Origin: an uncultured Collinsella sp.
GTDB lineage: Bacteria > Actinomycetota > Coriobacteriia > Coriobacteriales > Coriobacteriaceae
Reading direction: 5' to 3'
DNA: 11,865 nucleotides
NCBI GenBank assembly: GCA_938036665.1
Contig: CALHWR010000074.1
Location: 1-11,865 of the forward strand
How positions within the stretch are numbered: the first letter of the stretch is position 1; each line of letters starts with the position of its first letter. The notes beneath the pieces are model-generated. The model saw only the letters and a program-made list of their open reading frames with translations. It was not told the origin of the DNA and did no database searches. The position numbers and the translations under genes are program-made. Of this stretch, positions 6,552 to 11,865 are shown piece after piece.

Positions 6552-6995
6552 TTAGCCGACGATGACCGTGCCGTCTTCGGCCACGGTGATGGCGTCGCCC
6601 GTCGACACGGCATCGAGAAACTCATCGCCCAGGTTGTCAATGGTGGGCATGGGGGTGTCGGTCCATACACCCGAGAGAATCGCGCCAGCGGCGGCAAGGC
6701 TGTCAATGGGTTTGGAAAACAGCAGGCATGCGGGTTGGCGACCCATTTTGGTGGCGCAAAAGAGCACCATGCCGCCTGTGGTGGAGCCGATGGTTTGCGG
6801 TAGACACAGGGCGCATCCTGCCAAAGGTTTGCCGTACAAGTCGGGATTGTTTTGGTCGGAACACGTGGCCTTTTTGTCGCCAAACATCAGTGCCTTCTGA
6901 AACGATGCGAGTGTGTTGAGCCCTCCGCGAGAGACAAGTGCCTTGGCGTGGGCAGTTCCGGGGACAACGACGCGGCCGTGAAAGATTTTTTCCAT
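6552..6995 (-). CDS. Aconitase X swivel-domain (small) subunit
   Basis: 147-residue protein of the DUF126/AcnX small-subunit family, the mobile swivel domain of the aconitase superfamily. It pairs with the large subunit encoded 14 nt upstream. Family features are FHGRVVVPGTAHAKALVS at the N-terminus, a GSTTGG loop (residues 70-75) corresponding to the conserved GS-x-x-GS active-site loop with the probable catalytic serine S71, AAGAILSGVWTDTPMPTIDNL, and the closing TGDAITVAEDGTVIV. AGGAAGG lies upstream of ATG 6995. The segment between residues 25 and 55 does not show the FWGG...TG.I...HP block I associate with archaeal and hydroxyproline-type subunits, which points to a different substrate. 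Confidence 0.85.
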   Translation of the reverse strand: MEKIFHGRVVVPGTAHAKALVSRGGLNTLASFQKALMFGDKKATCSDQNNPDLYGKPLAGCALCLPQTIGSTTGGMVLFCATKMGRQPACLLFSKPIDSLAAAGAILSGVWTDTPMPTIDNLGDEFLDAVSTGDAITVAEDGTVIVG

Positions 6996-7009
6996 GAGGA
7001 GTCGCCTTC

Positions 7010-8287
7010 CTATTTGATCGGTTTTCCGGTGGTGACGTAGGCGAGCACCTCGTCGTCGGTGTAGTAGCGCGATGCCGAGTACGTGCGCAACTTGTTGGAG
7101 TTGGTGATGATGGGCATGCTGCCGCACAGCGGGTTGTTGGTGTACATAAGCGGGCAGATACTCGAGACGACGGTGCCGGTAGTCGAGAGGCGTCTGTATG
7201 CCGCGGTCTTGCGGAAGGCGTCTGCCACAGATGGGGCGGCGGTCAGCACGGTGGGTACTTGCACGCGGCAGTTGCCGGAGGCGCACAGTCCATCGCAGAT
7301 GGCGTCTGCCCAGTGGGCGAGTTGTGCAGACGAGAGGTGGGGGCAGCCGATGAAGGCAAGCTTGGGGCGCGCGCCCGGGTTCTTCCACATAACGGGGTAG
7401 CTTGAGCGGATGCGTTCCAGCTCGGCGTCGTCAATGCGATAGATTTGGGCGTCTGGTGCTATGAGCTGTTCGCCTTGCTCGGCGGCTTCGGGCGTGATGC
7501 CGTCCACGTGGTAGAGCCCGACAGCGCCGTTCGATGCGCTGGCGGCGCCCATGTCCTTAAGGTAGTCCTGCGTGTCGGGCGTGAGTTCGCGGCCAAGCCA
7601 ACGGTCGAGGCCTTTAATGTAGGGGACGTCTTCCATCACCTTCATGCCAATGGCGCTGCCAAGTACTTGCGCTTCGGGCTTGCGTTTACAGTCGACTTCG
7701 ATGATCCAGGTCGCCTTGCGGCCCTCGTCGGTGAGCAGGCCGAATTCCGGGACAAAGCCGGCGATTGAGCCGAACATCTCGATGATGCCGGCGTTGCGAT
7801 TGCAGCGGGCGCCCAACACAGAGTTGGCAAAGACCACGGCGCTGCTTTCTGCCCAGCTTAGGATGTCGCCACGCCGAGGTCGATTGCCAACTTCGGGCTG
7901 GTAGCAGGTGCAGGTGAAAGCATCGCTGCCCAATAGACCCATGCTGCGCAGCTGTGCCTCATAATCGCCTTGTTTGGAATACATAATCTTGAACAGCAGC
8001 TTTTGCAGCGGGTTGGCCGGGACGGCGGGGTCGAGGGGCCTCGGGTCGACCGAGAACGACTGACCGGACAGGGCACCGTCTTCCAACAGCTCATCCATAA
8101 GGTCATAGACTGGACCGAGCATGGAGAGGCCAAAACTTGTGACAAGATGACCGTTCGCGCCGGTCACGGGAACCATACGCTCGGCACCAAAGCACTCGCC
8201 GTACATAACGAGGGTCTTGACCACTTTGGCCATGGCGGGGCCCTTGGCGCCGTTGAGCAGGGCTTGTTGTTGGGAGGTCAGGTTCAT
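7010..8287 (-). CDS. Aconitase X catalytic (large) subunit
   Basis: 425-residue DUF521/AcnX catalytic subunit. With the swivel subunit it should form an iron-sulfur dehydratase acting on a hydroxy acid. Known AcnX members are archaeal phosphomevalonate dehydratase and bacterial cis-3-hydroxy-L-proline dehydratase. MNLTSQQQALLNGAKGPAM matches the family's usual N-terminus, so ATG 8287 is preferred to the ATG at 8299, which abuts the AAAGG Shine-Dalgarno. FTCTCYQPE (C126, C128), then WAESSAVVFANSVLGARCNRNAG is the family core. Later GCPHLS and SSICPLMYTNNPLCG supply the other likely cluster cysteines. Its stop lies 14 nt before the small-subunit start, and the flavoprotein gene ends 21 nt before this start, so they are one operon. 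The substrate is undetermined. Confidence 0.88.
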   Translation of the reverse strand: MNLTSQQQALLNGAKGPAMAKVVKTLVMYGECFGAERMVPVTGANGHLVTSFGLSMLGPVYDLMDELLEDGALSGQSFSVDPRPLDPAVPANPLQKLLFKIMYSKQGDYEAQLRSMGLLGSDAFTCTCYQPEVGNRPRRGDILSWAESSAVVFANSVLGARCNRNAGIIEMFGSIAGFVPEFGLLTDEGRKATWIIEVDCKRKPEAQVLGSAIGMKVMEDVPYIKGLDRWLGRELTPDTQDYLKDMGAASASNGAVGLYHVDGITPEAAEQGEQLIAPDAQIYRIDDAELERIRSSYPVMWKNPGARPKLAFIGCPHLSSAQLAHWADAICDGLCASGNCRVQVPTVLTAAPSVADAFRKTAAYRRLSTTGTVVSSICPLMYTNNPLCGSMPIITNSNKLRTYSASRYYTDDEVLAYVTTGKPIK

Positions 8288-8308
8288 CTGTGAGCCCATC
8301 CTTTCGTG

Positions 8309-10630
8309 TTAGATATTGGTGCCGAGTCGGTATGCCGCGCGGACCGCTTCGAGCACACGGCCGGGCGCAAACCCATCGCCGATGTTATGCAGATCGTCTG
8401 CGGCATGCGTCTGCTGCAGCTTGTAGAACAGTGCGTCGTCGGGATGTCCGCCGCAGGCAATGATTACCAGGTCGCAGGTTAGCTCGAGCGGCTTCCAGTC
8501 GTTGCCGATTTTGGGTGCAAGCGGGTTTTCGACGTTCTCGGGCAAGATCGGTGACCACGAGATGTAGGGGTCGGGAACGTTTTTGTGGCAGTTGCGACTC
8601 AGGTGGAGACGCGCGCACCTCGCTGGGGCTCCAGACTCGCGTTTGCCGCCGACCTCCGCGTGCTCGACGCGTGTCATATTGAGGAGCCGCACATTGCGTC
8701 CCCTGAGCGCATGGAGTAGGTGGCCACGATTTGCCGTGCAGGCGCCCTGCATCATGTGAGGCAGCATTTCAATTACGCTGACCTGTGGTATGCCGTGTTC
8801 GACGGTGAGCCACTGGGCAACCTCGCAGCCCACGGCCCCTCCGCCAATGATGGCGACGGTTTTGGCGTTGCCAAGCAGCGCGGGTTGGCGCAGTAGCTGC
8901 GTTGCCTGCACGGCATGGCCCGATGCTGCAAGCTCCGTAAGGCCGGGGATGGGCGGTATCGCATTGGAAGTGCCTGTCGCGCACACGATTGCGTCGAAGC
9001 CTGCTTTTGCAAGATCTTCGGCGCGTGCCGCCCGTCCAAGCTCGATTGTCAGGTTCCCGTTGGGTTTTTCTGCCTGCTCGCGCACCTGTCGAACAAGATA
9101 TGATCGGTAGTTATCGAGGTCGAACTTAATCCGGGCGGCGCTGGCGGAGAGGAGTTTTCCTCCAAGTTCATCTTCGGCGTCGATGAGCTTTACGTCGTGG
9201 CCACGACGCGCGGCGATTAACGCGCAGACCATCCCGGCGGGTCCGGCTCCTATCACCGCTATGCGTTTGGGTTCTATGGCGGGAGGGGGTGTCTGGGGCA
9301 TGAGGTATTCAAAGCTGCAGCGTGGATTGACGGCGCACTGCGGGTGGCCCCCTTCGACAAACTCGTTGAGGCATCCTTCCTGGCATCCGATGCAGGGTCG
9401 AATATCTGCCACGCGACCGGCGTACGCCTTGTTGGGCCACTCGGGATCCGCAAGCAGCGGGCGTCCGAGCATGATCATATCGGCGTCGCCATTGCGAAGG
9501 GCGCGTTCGGCAATGTCGGGGTAGCCCAACTTACCCACCGCGACAACGGGTATGGGAAGGCCGGCATTGGAGTGGATATTGTCGGCGGCAAAGCGCTCCC
9601 GAACGGCGCGCGCCACGGGAACGAAGCAGCCTGCGGGCATGCTTGCAGGCGGGTGGGGCATCCACCAGTTGTCATAGCAACCCAGGTCGACGTCGAAGAT
9701 GTCTACTCCCGCCGCCACGAGCTCTTCCATATAACACAGGGTCTGTTCGACTGTGCGGCCGCCGCGCATGCGTCCCAGATAGGTCGAATTCATGACCTGC
9801 TCGTCATAGGTTTCCTCGAGTGCAAGCGAAAGGTCGATGCGGTACATGATGGGGTAGTCGGGCCCAACGCGGCGACGGATTTCTTTGACCATATCGAGGC
9901 CAAATTGACGCCAATCGGCATAACGTCCGAGCTTGCGATGGTTAAAGGCGGGGTTTCCGAGCTGCTCGATAAGATAGCCTTCGTGCCCGTGCAAATAGAC
10001 GCCATCGATGCCCATGGCATGGGCATCGGCCGCCGCTTGGCCGATATTGTTTACGATACGGCGCAGCTTTTGGTCCGAGAGGCGCATGCATGGAATGGCG
10101 GGGATGTAGTAGTTAGGCAAGAAACTCGCCGAGACCGGAAACTTCTTTTGCGTGATGAGACATTGCGGATTGCCCACGCGGCCGAGTCCAGCCGTAAGCT
10201 GGACAAAAATGCGCGATCCGAAGGCATGGACACCTTGGGCAAGGTCGCGCCAGCCTGCCATAACGGTTCGGCTTCGATCGATGCGCGGGAAATAGGTGAG
10301 CTTGTCCAGTTCGGTAACCGTGGTATCGATGCCGTGGCTTACCGGCACGAGTCCTGTTGTGATGAGGCCGCAGCCGCCTTTGGCGCGGGCGAAAAAGTAC
10401 TGCAGCATCATGTCACTGGGGCGGCCAGTTTCCTCGCACATGTCGATATTGCCCATCGGTGCCATGACAATGCGGTTTTTGACGGTGAGTTTGTTAATTG
10501 TGATGGGAGAGAAGAGCTTGTCAAAAGGATAGAGCTCTTGTGTCATGCGGGACGATCCGCAACCGGAATTTTTGGCGGGCCAGCTGTCGAATGAGTCGAC
10601 GAGTTGCTGCACCAGTACGTCTTTTCCCAA
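8309..10630 (-). CDS. FMN/FAD/[4Fe-4S] ene-reductase of the 2-enoate reductase / 2,4-dienoyl-CoA reductase family
   Basis: 773-residue, three-domain NAD(P)H-dependent reductase. An old-yellow-enzyme TIM barrel (about 30-405) binds FMN, with HGHEGYL at 214-220, GKLGYPD near 366 and a GRPLLADPEWPNK end. Cysteines 413, 416, 420 and 432 in a C-x2-C-x3-C-x11-C pattern hold the [4Fe-4S] cluster. GAGPAG (461-466) starts the FAD domain and IIGGGAVGCEVA (about 593) the NAD(P)H domain. Electrons pass NAD(P)H-FAD-FeS-FMN-C=C bond. The usual YGGS after the NxR motif is replaced by RYADWRQF, and the chain is about 100 residues longer than typical relatives. The start is taken as TTG 10630, with AAAGGA six bases upstream. 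ATG 10546 (residue 29, MTQELYPF) is the alternative but has no clear Shine-Dalgarno. It is the first gene of the AcnX operon. Confidence 0.87.
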   Translation of the reverse strand: MGKDVLVQQLVDSFDSWPAKNSGCGSSRMTQELYPFDKLFSPITINKLTVKNRIVMAPMGNIDMCEETGRPSDMMLQYFFARAKGGCGLITTGLVPVSHGIDTTVTELDKLTYFPRIDRSRTVMAGWRDLAQGVHAFGSRIFVQLTAGLGRVGNPQCLITQKKFPVSASFLPNYYIPAIPCMRLSDQKLRRIVNNIGQAAADAHAMGIDGVYLHGHEGYLIEQLGNPAFNHRKLGRYADWRQFGLDMVKEIRRRVGPDYPIMYRIDLSLALEETYDEQVMNSTYLGRMRGGRTVEQTLCYMEELVAAGVDIFDVDLGCYDNWWMPHPPASMPAGCFVPVARAVRERFAADNIHSNAGLPIPVVAVGKLGYPDIAERALRNGDADMIMLGRPLLADPEWPNKAYAGRVADIRPCIGCQEGCLNEFVEGGHPQCAVNPRCSFEYLMPQTPPPAIEPKRIAVIGAGPAGMVCALIAARRGHDVKLIDAEDELGGKLLSASAARIKFDLDNYRSYLVRQVREQAEKPNGNLTIELGRAARAEDLAKAGFDAIVCATGTSNAIPPIPGLTELAASGHAVQATQLLRQPALLGNAKTVAIIGGGAVGCEVAQWLTVEHGIPQVSVIEMLPHMMQGACTANRGHLLHALRGRNVRLLNMTRVEHAEVGGKRESGAPARCARLHLSRNCHKNVPDPYISWSPILPENVENPLAPKIGNDWKPLELTCDLVIIACGGHPDDALFYKLQQTHAADDLHNIGDGFAPGRVLEAVRAAYRLGTNI

Positions 10631-10666
10631 TGAGGTTCCTTTCAGATGTTGACAAGGTAACAAAGC

Positions 10667-10694
10667 AGTTTACGTCTAAATGTTTAATAGTCAA
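10667..10694 (-). promoter_or_regulatory. Promoter of the ene-reductase/AcnX operon
   Basis: On the minus strand, TTGACT (10694-10689, 5 of 6) and TAAACT (10672-10667, 4 of 6) are 16 bases apart, with the start predicted near 10660 and a leader of about 30 nt before the TTG start. An imperfectly placed inverted repeat, GTTGAC (10648-10653) and GTCAAC (10690-10695), flanks the promoter and could bind a regulator. Confidence 0.5.
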
Positions 10695-10764
10695 CAACAA
10701 AGGCATGAGTTCGGTGAAGGAAAAAAAGGACTCAATGAGTGTCAGATGGCAAACTATGTTGCGA

Positions 10765-10783
10765 CATTAGCTCCCAGCTAATG
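10765..10783. repeat. 19-bp perfect dyad upstream of the FxLYD gene
   Basis: CATTAGCT-CCC-AGCTAATG is an exact 8-bp inverted repeat with a 3-base centre, in the noncoding stretch between the divergent flavoprotein and FxLYD genes. It has no T-run after it, so it looks like an operator rather than a terminator. The bound protein is unknown. Confidence 0.45.
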
Positions 10784-10800
10784 AATTTGAGTTCGCTGCC

Positions 10801-10844
10801 TCCTACGATGTGCTGTGTGCCGGCACGGTAGCCGGATCGTAGGA
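10801..10844 (+). promoter_or_regulatory. Leader hairpin overlapping the Shine-Dalgarno of the FxLYD gene
   Basis: TCCTACGAT (10801-10809) pairs exactly with ATCGTAGGA (10836-10844). The palindrome GTGCCGGCAC lies in the enclosed loop region. The right arm includes the first AGGA of the AGGAAGG Shine-Dalgarno (10841-10847), so folding would limit ribosome access. This could be a translational control element. No known riboswitch family was recognised. Confidence 0.4.
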
Positions 10845-10854
10845 AGGATGAATA

Positions 10855-11298
10855 ATGGCAAAAGAGGGAAAGAAGCCGATCGGCAAGATTGTCCTAGGCG
10901 TCATCGTGGTGCTGGTTATCGTCGGTGCCGTGGGCTCTATGGGTGGCAATTCAACCGATTCGTCTGCGAGCGATTCGGCAAAACCTGCCGAGACGACACA
11001 GCAGGCTGAGGAGCAAAAAGAACCGCAAGAACCGTATACCATTGCTGACGAGGCTGAAGACACCTCCAATCAGTTTGCCTATAAGATCACGGGCACGCTG
11101 ACCAATAACACGGACAAGGAAAAGAGCTACATTCAGATTGAGTATGTTCTGTATGATGCCGATGGCAACCAGGTTGGAACGGCTCTTGCAAACACCAATC
11201 ATCTGAAGGCGGGCGGCTCCTGGAAGTTCGAGGCGCTGGGTACGGTGTCTCCCGACCAGGTTGCTAGCTGGGAGCGTTCGGACGTAAGCGGTTTCTAG
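10855..11298 (+). CDS. Membrane-anchored FxLYD domain-containing protein
   Basis: 147 residues: a short basic N-terminus, one hydrophobic helix at about 9-28 (IGKIVLGVIVVLVIVGAVG) and a Ser/Thr/Glu/Gln-rich linker (about 30-60). A compact beta-rich domain follows, in which TGTLTNNTDKEKSYIQIEYVL, then YDADGNQVGTALANTNHLKAG and WKFEALG, follow the FxLYD family pattern. There is no lipobox cysteine, so the helix is a signal anchor with the domain outside the cell. The role is unknown. FxLYD domains are generally extracellular and of undefined ligand. Start ATG 10855 follows AGGAAGG. The HTH gene follows after 32 nt, so the two probably share a transcript. Confidence 0.75.
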   Translation: MAKEGKKPIGKIVLGVIVVLVIVGAVGSMGGNSTDSSASDSAKPAETTQQAEEQKEPQEPYTIADEAEDTSNQFAYKITGTLTNNTDKEKSYIQIEYVLYDADGNQVGTALANTNHLKAGGSWKFEALGTVSPDQVASWERSDVSGF

Positions 11299-11330
11299 CA
11301 TGTTGCATGCACTGGGGGAGGTGAAGTCGT

Positions 11331-11753
11331 ATGCCCGATAAAAAGCTGACTGAGGAGTTGCTCAATGAGCTTCTCGATGCACCGAACATCGATGGCTATA
11401 TCAGGGAGCACGACTTTGCCGCCCCGTCGCTTTCGGACTACCTGAAGCAGCTGCTGCAGGAAAAGGGCTTGGAGCGTTCGCGCGTGGTGCGTATGGCCGA
11501 TCTCAATGAGACCTTTGGCTATCAGATCTTTACTGGTGCGCGTCACCCGAGTCGCAATAAGGTGCTGCAGATTGCCTTTGCGATGGCGCTGACGCTCAAA
11601 GAGACCAACCGTGCGCTGACGGCTGCCGGGGTGAGCGTCCTCAACTGCAAGGATCGCCGTGACGCGATTATCATCTTTTGCATCGATCGCGGGTGCAGCC
11701 TCCAAAAGGTCAACGAGGAGCTGTATCGCTTTGGCGAGGAGACGGTGAGTTAG
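11331..11753 (+). CDS. Small helix-turn-helix (XRE-like) protein
   Basis: 140 residues. The central part (about 35-102) reads LSDYLKQLLQEKGLERSRVVRMADLNETFGYQIFTGARHPSRNK..., a lambda-repressor-type helix-turn-helix in which SRVVRMADLNETFGYQIF spans the two key helices. The N-terminal 30 residues and the C-terminal DRRDAIIIFCIDRGCSLQKVNEELYRFG are helical extensions. GGAGG lies eight bases upstream of ATG 11331. From memory, similar proteins in Gram-positive gut bacteria often sit next to Ser/Thr protein kinase genes, and such a gene could lie just beyond the right edge, but this is not visible here. It may be the regulator of this small operon. Confidence 0.7.
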   Translation: MPDKKLTEELLNELLDAPNIDGYIREHDFAAPSLSDYLKQLLQEKGLERSRVVRMADLNETFGYQIFTGARHPSRNKVLQIAFAMALTLKETNRALTAAGVSVLNCKDRRDAIIIFCIDRGCSLQKVNEELYRFGEETVS

Positions 11754-11851
11754 CGGCTGATATCTGAGCCGGCGGAGCTGCCGAACAACGATGCAAACGA
11801 ACGGGGCGCGGATGCCATGGGGTGTCTGCGCCCTGCGCTATGATGGGGGCT

Positions 11852-11865
11852 ATGGATACTCAGAC
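11852..11865 (+). CDS. Possible start of a further gene (edge of window)
   Basis: ATG GAT ACT CAG at the very end could open a gene. A TATGAT hexamer at 11839-11844 may be a -10 box, and GGGGG sits too close (2 bases) to be a normal Shine-Dalgarno. Only four codons are visible, so the product cannot be named. Confidence 0.2.

Noticed and set aside
7010..8287. Assignment of AcnX to the archaeal-type mevalonate pathway
   Set aside because: No mevalonate-pathway partner (such as a UbiD/UbiX-type decarboxylase or kinase) is next to it, and the neighbours point to catabolism.
9344..10594. 416-codon plus-strand frame opposite the ene-reductase
   Set aside because: Antisense shadow of a gene with intact cofactor motifs. 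No start signal or family resemblance.
11804..11833. GGGCGC/GCGCCC hairpin as terminator of the last operon
   Set aside because: There is no T-tract after it and the 18-base loop is long. Not supportable as an intrinsic terminator.

Overview
The window looks like chromosome from a gut Coriobacteriia (Actinomycetota), most likely Collinsella or a close relative. This rests on the moderately high GC coding sequence, AAAGGA/GGAGG-type ribosome binding sites and the overall look of the proteins. It was not checked by any search. No rRNA, tRNA, CRISPR array or insertion sequence was seen.

Region 1 (1-2506) is a divergent pair around lysine and diaminopimelate metabolism. On the minus strand is the 5' 312 codons of diaminopimelate decarboxylase (lysA), which runs off the left edge. 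Its leader holds a lysine (L-box) riboswitch. Three mutually complementary CGCTAT-type segments in the leader suggest a translational switch. On the plus strand is an M20 amidohydrolase resembling N-acetyldiaminopimelate deacetylases. The two promoters overlap around a 30-bp dyad.

Region 2 (2507-3622) is a small, more AT-rich accessory island on the plus strand. It has a HigB/HigA toxin-antitoxin pair whose promoter carries an SOS-box-like site, then a short unrecognised membrane protein. A strong hairpin follows, serving mainly as terminator for the opposing cluster.

Region 3 (3644-10694) is a five-gene, same-strand cluster on the minus strand. In transcription order it has a large old-yellow-enzyme/2-enoate-reductase-like flavoprotein (TTG start), the large and small subunits of an aconitase X (AcnX) dehydratase, an M20 carboxypeptidase-S/PM20D1-like peptidase and an MFS cation-symporter-like transporter. 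The first three genes are 22 nt and 14 nt apart. The last two follow after a 113-nt gap and may have their own promoter. I infer that the cluster imports and deacylates a compound, then dehydrates it (AcnX) and reduces the product (flavoprotein). I do not know a described pathway with this gene set, so this is the best candidate for an undescribed system here.

Region 4 (10695-11865) has, on the plus strand, a membrane-anchored FxLYD-domain protein preceded by a leader able to fold over its Shine-Dalgarno sequence. Next comes a small helix-turn-helix protein, then a short intergenic stretch with perhaps the first codons of another gene.
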